From an uncultured Eubacteriales bacterium (GTDB lineage: Bacteria > Bacillota > Clostridia > Oscillospirales > Oscillospiraceae), in the NCBI GenBank assembly GCA_900548615.1, contig URKW01000105.1, positions 1 through 6,580 of the forward strand: a stretch of DNA of 6,580 nucleotides, read 5' to 3'. The position numbers were made by a program, and so were the translations under genes. This document shows positions 1-5,688 of this stretch, one piece after another. Each line of letters opens with the position of its first letter. Positions within the stretch are counted from its first letter, which is position 1. The notes below the pieces were generated by a model. That model searched no databases and was not told where the DNA came from. It was given only the letters and a program-made list of their open reading frames with translations.

Positions 1-108
1 GAGCAGCTGAAGCTGTCCAAGAAGAAGCTGTTTGGCCGCTCCTCGGAGCAGGCGGAGCAGATGGTCATGGAGCAGCTGAGTTTTACTTACAACGAAGCGG
101 AAGCCTAA
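1..108 (+). pseudogene. IS66-family transposase (TnpC-type) N-terminal fragment, cut by left edge and stopped early
   Basis: The frame is open from the window edge to a TAA at 106-108, giving 35 residues. It reads EQLKLSKKKLFGRSSEQ and later NEAEA. The KKLFGRSSEQ motif followed by a short Gln/Leu-rich stretch and NEAEA is the signature of the N-terminal helical region of IS66 transposases, which come before the zinc-binding and DDE catalytic parts. In complete family members known to me the protein runs on for several hundred residues after NEAEA. Here it stops, and the next 65 bases encode nothing similar, so the catalytic domain is missing. The upstream part lies outside the window. I read this as a dead insertion-sequence remnant at the edge of the accessory region. 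A domesticated short protein is possible but not supported. Confidence 0.7.
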
Positions 109-130
109 CCGGAAAACAAGGGGATTTTGG

Positions 131-163
131 AAAATCGTGCGGAATTATTCCGGAAATTGCCGC
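131..163 (-). terminator. Weak candidate terminator behind the SLOG-like gene
   Basis: Read on the - strand, 11 bases after the SLOG stop codon, GCGGCAATT (163-155) can pair with AATTCCGC (146-139) around an 8-base loop, with one bulged base. ACGATTTT follows. The stem is short and the T tract has only four residues, so this is a weak intrinsic terminator at best. It would also separate the gene from the IS66 remnant. Confidence 0.3.
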
Positions 164-173
164 AGCGGCCATT

Positions 174-695
174 TTATTTCGGCGGGGCCAGCGCCAGCAC
201 AGGCTTGCGGGCCACGTCCATGGCGTCGTAGGCCAAGGCGCTGTCCTCCGCGCCGCCTGTGGGCGACGTGTCCTTGTCATAGACCGCCAGCACCACGTCC
301 GCAAGGTCGATGATCTTCTTGTAGGCTTGGAACTGCGCGTCCGGCGCGCCGACCTCGCACACAGCGGAGATAAGGGTGCATTTCTCCAGCATAGCAAAGT
401 AGCGTTCCCGCAGGTAGGGCGCCCATTTTGTAGCCTGCTCCTCGTGTGGCGTATAGCAAATGAGCATCAGGTCACGGTCAGTCATCCGCAGGCCATTGAT
501 GATCTCGCCCGCGTATAGTCCCACACCGCAGTCACAGGCGGTCAGGAACTGAGACACACCACTTTGGCGTAGCACCATGATCTGCTGCGCCAGTTCCTTT
601 TTCAGTTTTCGGCAGCGGTCATCTTCTTCGTCAAAGCCCCACGGGAATCGTAGGGGATTTTGACCGATGATGGCACAGCGGATAGGGTTGCTCAT
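174..695 (-). CDS. SLOG-family (DUF1273/YpsA-like) protein
   Basis: The predicted protein has 173 residues. Near its N-terminus, around residues 8-32, it carries IIGQNP followed by RFPWGFDEEDDRC and a Lys/Leu helix. This is the layout of DUF1273/YpsA-like SLOG proteins, a Rossmann-like fold proposed to bind nucleotides or nucleotide-derived ligands. A central GVGLYAGE matches the family's second glycine-rich loop. LADVVLAVYD with a following GGAEDSALAY stretch matches the C-terminal ligand-site strand. I chose the ATG at 693-695 rather than the ATG at 743 because GGAGAT lies about eight bases upstream of it; the ATG two codons earlier is too close to that site. There is no signal peptide or membrane segment, so it is probably cytosolic. 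It is divergent from the XRE gene across a shared 147-bp regulatory spacer. The ligand is unknown. SLOG proteins are frequent ICE cargo, and a sensing or defence-related role is inference. Confidence 0.75.
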   Translation of the reverse strand: MSNPIRCAIIGQNPLRFPWGFDEEDDRCRKLKKELAQQIMVLRQSGVSQFLTACDCGVGLYAGEIINGLRMTDRDLMLICYTPHEEQATKWAPYLRERYFAMLEKCTLISAVCEVGAPDAQFQAYKKIIDLADVVLAVYDKDTSPTGGAEDSALAYDAMDVARKPVLALAPPK

Positions 696-744
696 ACACA
701 TTATCTCCGATGTATCTCCATCACAACATACATTATATTTCACT

Positions 745-774
745 TATATAAAACAAATAATAAGCCAATTTCAA
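745..774 (-). promoter_or_regulatory. Candidate promoter for the SLOG-like gene
   Basis: On the - strand TTGAAA (774-769) is followed after 18 bases by TATATA (750-745), or after 17 bases by TTATAT. It lies about 50 bases upstream of the chosen start at 695. A TATAAT also occurs at 737-732 but lacks a well-spaced -35. The surrounding spacer is clearly AT-richer than the flanking genes, as expected of a promoter region. Confidence 0.45.
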
Positions 775-798
775 CTCGCTGTCAATAAGTCATATTTG

Positions 799-844
799 AT
801 GTAGGCTATAATTCCTTTACCACAGAATGGAGGACAGCCTACAT
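799..844. repeat. 9-bp perfect inverted repeat flanking the XRE promoter and start; candidate operator
   Basis: ATGTAGGCT (799-807) and AGCCTACAT (836-844) are perfect reverse complements, 28 bases apart. The left arm runs into the first base of the -10 TATAAT. The right arm covers the bases just before and including the AT of the XRE start codon. If transcription starts from that -10, the left arm is not in the mRNA, so a DNA-level operator for an autoregulating XRE repressor is more likely than an RNA hairpin. Confidence 0.5.
807..812 (+). promoter_or_regulatory. -10 element (TATAAT) of the XRE regulator gene
   Basis: A consensus TATAAT lies 30 bases before the ATG of the XRE gene. No good -35 hexamer is seen at 16-18 bases upstream, and there is no TGn extension, so the promoter may depend on an activator or be weak. 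A strong ribosome binding site, GGAGG at 829-833, follows before the ATG at 843. Confidence 0.5.
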
Positions 845-1193
845 GAAAACTCTCTGCGAGATCATCCGAGAACTACGTGAAGATAGAGACTTGAAACAAG
901 CTGATGTGGCAAAGGTGCTGGGTACCTCGCAGCAGTATTACTCCAAGTACGAAACTGGCAAATATGAGATGCCGATCCACTGCGTAACAGCACTTGCAGA
1001 CTTTTATGGAGTTTCTACTGATTACATCCTTGGCCGTTCGGAGTACAGCGTTTGTCCCAACGATTACAAACGGCCAATTGTTGGAAGCTATACCGCAGAC
1101 GCAATGCTTGCTGATATACTTTCTCTTGATGTCAACGGGCGCAAAGCGGTGCGAGATTATATCGCGCTTCAGAAAAAGGCAAGTCGAAAATGA
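843..1193 (+). CDS. XRE-family helix-turn-helix transcriptional regulator
   Basis: The protein has 116 residues. The N-terminal 65 or so form a Cro/C1-type HTH domain. The helix-turn-helix spans about residues 19-38 (QADVAKVLGTSQQYYSKYE) and is followed by the usual GK..MP turn, LADFYGVSTDYILGR and a short linker. This is the standard layout of Firmicutes XRE regulators. The C-terminal 40 residues are a short helical tail, probably for dimerisation, ending in Lys/Arg. The ATG at 843 has GGAGG nine bases upstream. The gene is divergent from the SLOG-like gene, so it probably controls both, possibly through the inverted repeat that overlaps its own start. Its codon use is more AT-rich than the neighbouring conjugation genes, hinting at a different origin. 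It converges on the - strand operon and is closed by a strong terminator. The regulated genes and any inducer are unknown. Confidence 0.9.
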   Translation: MKTLCEIIRELREDRDLKQADVAKVLGTSQQYYSKYETGKYEMPIHCVTALADFYGVSTDYILGRSEYSVCPNDYKRPIVGSYTADAMLADILSLDVNGRKAVRDYIALQKKASRK

Positions 1194-1220
1194 ATGCTGT
1201 TCTTCTACAAGAGACTGTCC

Positions 1221-1280
1221 TCATTCTTTTCTCTGCACTAACACCTCCGATAGAGTGAGTCCTTCTGGGTGGTTTATCAT
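1221..1280 (-). CDS. Possible 19-residue microORF at the end of the conjugation operon
   Basis: An ATG at 1280-1278 follows GAGGAGGGG at ideal spacing and opens a 19-codon frame, MINHPEGLTLSEVLVQRKE, ending in TGA. The TGA overlaps a second ATG (ATGA, 1224-1221) of a 30-codon frame that runs antisense into the XRE gene to 1132. The ribosome binding site is much better than chance would suggest, and no terminator is seen on the - strand between the winged-helix gene and here. I recognise no family. It could be a leader peptide, a small ICE protein, or the relic of a longer gene. Confidence 0.3.
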   Translation of the reverse strand: MINHPEGLTLSEVLVQRKE

Positions 1281-1304
1281 GAACCCCTCCTCGGTTCAGC
1301 AAGC

Positions 1305-1342
1305 AGGCATAGTCGCCCCTTGGCGGCTGTGCCTGTTTTTTT
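1305..1342 (+). terminator. Strong intrinsic terminator of the XRE transcript
   Basis: A 13-bp stem (1305-1317 with 1322-1334, including two G-U pairs) closes a CCTT tetraloop. After one G it is followed by seven T residues (1336-1342). This is a textbook Rho-independent terminator on the + strand, about 110 bases after the XRE stop codon. Its T tract overlaps the stop codon of the convergent winged-helix gene. In the opposite direction no T tract follows the stem, so it should not stop the - strand operon. Confidence 0.85.
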
Positions 1343-1598
1343 ATCGCACCGTATAGAGATTGGAGGTGCTGCTGCCGTTGGGGCGGTAGCAGGGTAGGCG
1401 TTCCAGATAACCGTGCTGTTCCAGTTCCCCCAACGCCCGTTTGACCGTACTGCGGGACAGGTGAAGATCTGCCGCAATGGTCTTGATGCTGGGCCAGCAT
1501 TTTTGATGGGCATCGCCCCGATCCCGCAGGTACATATAGACCGTCCGCGCCCTGTGGGGCAGCAGGTGGTCAACGTAAATGGTATCAAAATAACTCAT
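1341..1598 (-). CDS. Small winged-helix (HTH_36-like) DNA-binding protein of the ICE transfer operon
   Basis: The protein has 85 residues and begins MSYFDTIYVDHLLPHRARTV. A winged-helix DNA-binding fold fills most of it. The HTH lies at about residues 38-58 (IKTIAADLHLSRSTVKRAL), followed by GELEQHGYLERL leading into the wing and a C-terminal beta strand (SNLYTV). The CWPSI...LS.STVKRAL pattern is typical of HTH_36/GntR-like domains. In this ICE family a very similar protein is regularly encoded just after VirD4, as I remember it. The ATG overlaps the VirD4 stop codon (ATGA), with GGAGGAG upstream, so its translation is probably coupled to VirD4. A role in regulating transfer or replication of the element is inference; no effector domain is present. 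Confidence 0.8.
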   Translation of the reverse strand: MSYFDTIYVDHLLPHRARTVYMYLRDRGDAHQKCWPSIKTIAADLHLSRSTVKRALGELEQHGYLERLPCYRPNGSSTSNLYTVR

Positions 1599-3382
1599 TG
1601 TTCTCCTCCATCGTCATAGAGTTTCATGGCCGGTTGCGGTGACTTGCGTGCATCAGCCTTTTCCGGCTGTTTCGCTTGTGCGGCCTGAGTGGTCTGCTCC
1701 TGCTGTGCTTTCCTGACGTTCCGGAACAGTTCTTCCCGGCTGGCGTAGGCCACCTTTCGCACGGCGTGTTCCGGGGTGGTATATGGCTCACCGAAGGTAA
1801 TGCCCCAATCAAAGAACAGCTTCAGCTTTGTCTGCATGGGGTGTGTTCCCGTTTTCATTACCACGAAGTTGCCTTTCGGAAGCGACTTCAGCTCGTCCGC
1901 CGTCATCAAGGGCCATTCTATCATTTGCAGGCTCTGGCTGGGATCGTTTTTTCCTTTGCTGACAGAGCCGCTCAGTACCGTGCGGCTGCCCAGCGCTTTC
2001 GAGAGCTTCTCCGCCGTTTGACTGTTGGGCGCGAAGCCACCGAAGATCGTGTCCTGGCAATTATCAATGATTGACTCCGCACCTTTGTCACCGTAGTTCT
2101 TGTCAAGCTGCGCCAGCGATTGGATGATAGGTACCAGTGTGATACCACGGGAGCGGCCCGCACTGAACAGGGCCTCCACATCGAAGGCCGGCATGGTGCC
2201 AAACTCATCACAATAAAAAACAACACGGTTGGGCAAGCGCCCGCTGCCTTTTTCCGCCAGCTCAAACAGTTCTTTGGACAGATTCTGTATCATAAGTCCT
2301 GCCATAAAATTCTTCGTCCTATCTTCTTCCGGAAGTATAAGGAAGAGGGCGGTCTTTTCTTTTGCAAATTTCTCCGCGTCTATGTTGTTGTCGAAGCAGA
2401 TCACCTGCTCCAACGCGATATCCATAAATGTATTCATCTGTGCCAGCGTTGTGGACATGGCGGAAGCCGTTGCCTGATCCGATGATTCCAAAGCGGACGA
2501 AGCCAGATTTCGCGCCCTGTGGTGAGCAGGCAGCATATCCATCAGTTGCTTGAAATAGCTTTGTCCCCGCATACCAGAGGGCGCCAGCAGTTGTTGGATC
2601 AGAATAAACACCGACACCAGATGCCGACGCTCTGTGGGATGTTCACTGTCCAGCGGCAGGAACTCCGCCAGCAGCAGGAGCACCGAGGCCACCACACCCT
2701 CGGCGGCTTTATAAAAATATTCATTCTGGCCGCGGCTCTCCTCGTCTTTCGGCGAGATGATGCTGTGTGCCAGAATGTTGATCAGATTCTCCGCCTTGCC
2801 ATACGCCTCAATGCTGTGCTCACGGAGCGCTTTGTCCATATAGCGGTTGATAAGCGTCATGAGATTGTAGCCATCCGAGCGTGTAGGGTTTCGCAGGTCT
2901 ACCACAGAGACGCGATAGCCATAGTATTTCTTCGCCACCGCACCGTAGTTGCGGGCGAGATCTCCCTTTGTGTCAGTAGCAAAGAAGCTCATGCCGCAGG
3001 CGCAGGCGTACTCCAGATTCGGGTACAGGAAGTAGGCGGTCTTGCCCACGCCGGACGCGCCGATCATAAGACAGTGGATGTCATCGCTGTCCACCAGCGC
3101 CGTGATGCCGCCTTTTCTGCTGTCCCGGCTACCCAGCACCAAGCCTTGGGCTTCCGGCAGGTTCTTGCCCGCCCGCCAGTCGGCTACTTGGAATGGTACC
3201 AGCGCGTAGCTGCTGCGAATCTCCTGCTCCGTGGCCCACCGGGCTGTGCCGTGCTGGCCATCGCCTACGGTTCTGGACTTAATGTTGTTGAGATTATAGT
3301 TATCCGCCAGCAACGACAGCGCGACGAACACCGCCACCACCGCGCCGCCCGCCGCCAGCAGAATCCAGAGGTTTCCGGTCAT
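1595..3382 (-). CDS. virD4: VirD4-like conjugative coupling protein (T4CP, CD1115 family)
   Basis: This 595-residue protein is the coupling ATPase that docks the relaxase-bound DNA strand to the type IV mating channel at the inner membrane. One hydrophobic segment at about residues 5-26 anchors the N-terminus. GDGQHGTARWAT follows, then a Walker A motif GASGVGKT at 108-115, FFATDTKGDLARNYG around 133-147, and a Walker B stretch RVVFYCDEFGTMP at 386-398. The later NCQDTIFGGFAPN and KALGSRTVLSGSV motifs are characteristic of the TraG/VirD4 group. The length is normal for the clostridial CD1115 branch. I chose the ATG at 3382 over an upstream frame start at 3418 because GGAGG lies seven bases before it and it overlaps the preceding stop codon as ATGA. 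The C-terminal tail, about 50 residues rich in Gln, Lys and Ala, is probably disordered. All ATPase motifs appear intact, so it is likely functional. Confidence 0.93.
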   Translation of the reverse strand: MTGNLWILLAAGGAVVAVFVALSLLADNYNLNNIKSRTVGDGQHGTARWATEQEIRSSYALVPFQVADWRAGKNLPEAQGLVLGSRDSRKGGITALVDSDDIHCLMIGASGVGKTAYFLYPNLEYACACGMSFFATDTKGDLARNYGAVAKKYYGYRVSVVDLRNPTRSDGYNLMTLINRYMDKALREHSIEAYGKAENLINILAHSIISPKDEESRGQNEYFYKAAEGVVASVLLLLAEFLPLDSEHPTERRHLVSVFILIQQLLAPSGMRGQSYFKQLMDMLPAHHRARNLASSALESSDQATASAMSTTLAQMNTFMDIALEQVICFDNNIDAEKFAKEKTALFLILPEEDRTKNFMAGLMIQNLSKELFELAEKGSGRLPNRVVFYCDEFGTMPAFDVEALFSAGRSRGITLVPIIQSLAQLDKNYGDKGAESIIDNCQDTIFGGFAPNSQTAEKLSKALGSRTVLSGSVSKGKNDPSQSLQMIEWPLMTADELKSLPKGNFVVMKTGTHPMQTKLKLFFDWGITFGEPYTTPEHAVRKVAYASREELFRNVRKAQQEQTTQAAQAKQPEKADARKSPQPAMKLYDDGGEQ

Positions 3383-4590
3383 GTTGACACCTCCTGTGCC
3401 ATCAAGTCCTCGTTCCAATCCTTCTGCACCGGCTCCAGTCGCATGGCGGAGATGCCCTCCGCACGGAGATAGCCTTCCATGCGCTGTGAGGCATTGTACC
3501 CTGCCTCGTCATTGTCGAGGCAAAGATACACCTGCTGGATCTGCGGGTAGGCACGGAGCATCTGCTCCACCGGCGCGAAGGCCGCGCCGCAACAGGCCAC
3601 ATAGTTCTGCGTCTGCCAGTCATCCATATGCAGGGTAATGTAGGACAGCAGGTCGATGGGCGGCTCAAACACATAGAGCGCTTCACCGCCGCCCGCGAAG
3701 TGAAAGCTGTACCGTGCGTCGCTTCCCTCTGCGGTTTGGCAAAAGCCTTTTCCTTGGCTGGCTGTACTCCGTAGGTGTGCGTGTCTGGCCGTGCCGTTCT
3801 CATCCACACCGACGAATATGCAGTTGTGGTGCGTCTCATCCTCGTAAAGCAGATGGGCGTGGGCAAAAAATGCGACCACCTCACGGTGGATGCGTCGATG
3901 CTGTGTCAGGTAAGCAAACACACGGCGCATATTCCCGCTGGCGGTCGGCAGAGCGAATTTTTTAGGTGACGATGGGGCTGGCCTTTCGTAGACCTGCCCA
4001 TTACACAGCAGCAGCGACACGGCATCGGCATAGCGGGACGTATCGACGCAGTTATAAAATGGACTACTGCCCCAAGAGCGGTAGTCATAAGGACTTCTGT
4101 ACTCGCAGATCAAGTCCCAGATAACTGCCTGCGTAGCGGCCCATTTTTCAGCACCAATAATGTCGCTGCTGTTACTATCGCCATACGCAGTGCCATACTC
4201 GGCACTGGGATAACCGCAGGCCAAAGCCAGCGCGATGCCGCTCTGCACCGAGGCGGGCAGGTTGTACCAGCAGCCGCTGGAGCCCTGCACATAATTGCTG
4301 CTGTCGTCCGACCGAACACCCGGCTGGATGCAGTAGGCCACTGTGCCGTTGACATATTTAAGGTGGTACAGCGCACTGCCGCTGCCAAGTCTGCTATCCG
4401 CCAGAATGGTCAGATTCCGTGTGCTGGGCGTGGTGCTGGAGCTGTAGTCATACTGTTTGAAAGTCAACTGACTGGTATAGACATACACCTTATACTTGAC
4501 CACGACGGTGGCAGCATAGGCGGACACCGCCAGCATCGCCGCCATGACCAGCGCCAGTACAAGGGCTGTAAAGCGTTTGAATGTTTTCAA
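3379..4590 (-). CDS. Chimera: secreted thioester-domain protein fused in frame to DUF3991/Toprim domain
   Basis: The protein has 403 residues. Residues 1-27 form a Sec signal peptide: KTFKR, a hydrophobic core, then SAYA before ATV. Residues 28 to about 185 resemble a thioester domain of Gram-positive surface adhesins. The likely reactive Cys87 is in AYCIQPG and the partner Gln154 in ATQAVIWDL. From about residue 189 (DAVSLLL) the sequence changes to a DUF3991/Toprim protein. It has FALPTASGNMRRVFAYL at 212-228, HNCIFVGVDENG at 255-266, a Toprim-type glutamate in YVFEPPID (E309), LDNDEAG (D359, D361) and KDWNEDL at 390-396. DUF3991 proteins are normally cytosolic, lie beside VirD4 and have their own N-terminal region, which is absent here. 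The thioester part lacks the usual later Ig-like domains and cell-wall anchor. The start is TTG at 4590, seven bases after GGAGG. The stop overlaps the VirD4 ATG. The parent families are clear. Whether the fusion protein works, or is a deletion or assembly product, is open. Confidence 0.85.
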   Translation of the reverse strand: MKTFKRFTALVLALVMAAMLAVSAYAATVVVKYKVYVYTSQLTFKQYDYSSSTTPSTRNLTILADSRLGSGSALYHLKYVNGTVAYCIQPGVRSDDSSNYVQGSSGCWYNLPASVQSGIALALACGYPSAEYGTAYGDSNSSDIIGAEKWAATQAVIWDLICEYRSPYDYRSWGSSPFYNCVDTSRYADAVSLLLCNGQVYERPAPSSPKKFALPTASGNMRRVFAYLTQHRRIHREVVAFFAHAHLLYEDETHHNCIFVGVDENGTARHAHLRSTASQGKGFCQTAEGSDARYSFHFAGGGEALYVFEPPIDLLSYITLHMDDWQTQNYVACCGAAFAPVEQMLRAYPQIQQVYLCLDNDEAGYNASQRMEGYLRAEGISAMRLEPVQKDWNEDLMAQEVST

Positions 4591-4602
4591 TGAAAATCCT
4601 CC
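4588..4602 (-). promoter_or_regulatory. Ribosome binding site deciding a TTG start
   Basis: GGAGG at 4602-4598 is followed after seven bases by TTG at 4590-4588. An upstream in-frame TTG at 4611 lies before this site and would translate the site itself as Gly-Gly, so the later TTG is the true start. It gives a normal signal peptide beginning MKTFKRF. Confidence 0.8.
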
Positions 4603-4616
4603 TTTTTTCAAAAGGT

Positions 4617-4644
4617 AAAGCCCCTCTGTTGCCAGAGGAGCTTT
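4617..4644. other. 12-bp intercistronic hairpin between lipoprotein and thioester-chimera genes
   Basis: AAAGCCCCTCTG (4617-4628) pairs with CAGAGGAGCTTT (4633-4644) around a four-base loop, GCAA on the - strand. There is one G-T wobble on the - strand. It starts about 20 bases after the lipoprotein stop codon. In the operon direction the stem is followed by ACCTTTTG and then the ribosome binding site, so the T tract is interrupted. It may be a partial terminator, setting lower expression of the downstream transfer genes, or an mRNA-stabilising or processing hairpin. Confidence 0.6.
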
Positions 4645-4663
4645 GCGTTTAGGGTATCAAGTT

Positions 4664-5356
4664 TTAGTCATAGAGAACGTAAATCAGCAGGCTCCCGCCG
4701 TCCTCCACAATGCAGACGTTGCAGTGGAAACCGGCGTCTGCCACACTGTCACGCCCCGCCTGCATCATAAGCTGCTTAAAGGTGAAGTCCACCATGTCCC
4801 GTGCCTTGGCCTCCAATGTTTCCTGTGAAGCGTCCGTTGGCACCGCAGCGGGGAAGCGGTAGGCGCTGTTGTCCAGCGTCAGGTTTCTATCAGTGACCAC
4901 GCCGTACTGTGTCACCGCGTAAGAATTAGCCGCGTCGATAGCCGCCTGCCGGTCTGCCGGGGCTGTGGGTTCGGGCGTGGGTTCCGGCTCTGGCGTAGGT
5001 TCCGGCTCCACATATCCCGTCTTTGCGTGGACGGTCTCGGAGGGGATATTCTCTGCGGGTGTGGGCTCCTTGACCGGCCCAGGGGGCTGAGCTGCTTGTG
5101 GGACAGTTTCCGTCTGAGAAGCTTTTTGCTCTTGGGTTTGCTCCTGCGCCGTGACCGATACCGTGTCTGACTCTTTTACCGCTGTGGTAGGTTCAGGTGT
5201 CACTTGCGGCTGCTGGGCATCCTCCTGTACCATGGTCGTCGGTGGCAGGGTGATCTCCGTTGGGGTGCTCTCCACCTGACCGCAGGCCGTGAGGAGCAGC
5301 AGCGCGCTGGCTGCCAGTATGATACTTTTCCTCCTCTGCGGGATATGGGAGATCAT
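4664..5356 (-). CDS. Lipoprotein with Pro/Glu/Thr-rich spacer and unrecognised C-terminal domain
   Basis: The protein has 230 residues. A short basic N-terminus (QRRK) and hydrophobic stretch lead to the lipobox LLTAC, with Cys25 as the predicted lipidation site, so it should be anchored on the outer face of the membrane. Residues 26-134 are low-complexity, rich in Pro, Glu, Thr and Gln, and end in PEPTPEPEPTPEPTAP, a typical cell-wall-spanning spacer. Residues 135-230 form a compact domain that I do not recognise. It starts DRQAAIDAANSYAVTQYGV and ends with CNVCIVEDGGSLLIYVLYD, with two close cysteines at 212 and 215. The ATG at 5356 has only a weak, tightly spaced GAGG before it and lies inside the LPD28 frame. 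A strong AGGAGG lies inside the coding region with no normal start codon behind it. The start is therefore uncertain, and the gene may have lost its original 5' end. A surface role during mating is inference. Confidence 0.75.
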   Translation of the reverse strand: MISHIPQRRKSIILAASALLLLTACGQVESTPTEITLPPTTMVQEDAQQPQVTPEPTTAVKESDTVSVTAQEQTQEQKASQTETVPQAAQPPGPVKEPTPAENIPSETVHAKTGYVEPEPTPEPEPTPEPTAPADRQAAIDAANSYAVTQYGVVTDRNLTLDNSAYRFPAAVPTDASQETLEAKARDMVDFTFKQLMMQAGRDSVADAGFHCNVCIVEDGGSLLIYVLYD

Positions 5357-5660
5357 GCACCTCGCAGAACGTCTCCAACGTCATTCGGCTGCCAAGAAAG
5401 TTGATTTGCCCACGCACACGTCGGTAATCCTTTCCTTTCAGATCCAGTTCTTCCGGCAGGAGTACAGCGCCGGCGTGGTTGACGCCCACCCGCGGTTCCA
5501 CATAATTCAGCTTGCCAGGATCGCTGTCTGAGCCTCGAAAGTCGTAGCAGTACCAGTTTTCCGGCACGGTAGAACGATCAATGCGGAAGTTGGTAAAAAG
5601 CGCTGGTTTTCCGAACAACTCGATGTGATCAAACATTTCTTTTTTTGCATTTAGAGCCAT
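5193..5660 (-). CDS. LPD28-domain protein (large polyvalent protein-associated domain)
   Basis: The frame has 155 codons. The ATG at 5660 (MALNAKKEMF) follows AAGGAG at eight bases; an earlier in-frame ATG at 5708 lacks such a site. Residues 13-97 match the LPD28 pattern as I know it: GKPALFTNFRIDRSTVP, then YCYDFRGSD, EPRVGVNHAGAVL, LDLKGKDY and INFLGSRMTLETF. LPD28 proteins are small ICE- and phage-associated proteins of unknown biochemical role, also found as modules of large polyvalent proteins. The real domain probably ends near residue 112. The remaining 43 or so residues overlap the lipoprotein gene by 164 bases in another frame. They are a biased run of Ala, Gly, His and Pro that looks like out-of-frame translation of that gene. 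The native 3' end may therefore have been replaced. It lies 53 bases after the DUF6329-like gene. Confidence 0.72.
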   Translation of the reverse strand: MALNAKKEMFDHIELFGKPALFTNFRIDRSTVPENWYCYDFRGSDSDPGKLNYVEPRVGVNHAGAVLLPEELDLKGKDYRRVRGQINFLGSRMTLETFCEVHDLPYPAEEEKYHTGSQRAAAPHGLRSGGEHPNGDHPATDDHGTGGCPAAASDT

Positions 5661-5688
5661 AATAGTTTCTCCTTTGTCTGATAAAGGC

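Noticed and set aside
2519..3472. Long + strand open frame of 317 codons
   Set aside because: It lies antisense to VirD4, which has clear ATPase motifs. It is His/Arg/Gln-rich with no recognisable domain, so it is a by-product of the GC-rich codon use of the real gene.
3402..3884. - strand frame of 160 codons in another phase
   Set aside because: It overlaps the DUF3991/Toprim segment, whose motifs are all in the main frame. The alternative reading is Arg/Ser/Thr-rich noise.
3920..3930. Possible internal start (Met221 of the chimera) giving a separate cytosolic DUF3991 protein
   Set aside because: No convincing ribosome binding site lies before it, and it would remove part of the FALP...NMRRV motif region.
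4968..5012. Repetitive GC-rich stretch that might be a DNA repeat or regulatory array
   Set aside because: It is the in-frame coding sequence of the PEPTPEPEPTPEPT spacer of the lipoprotein, so the repetition is explained by the protein.
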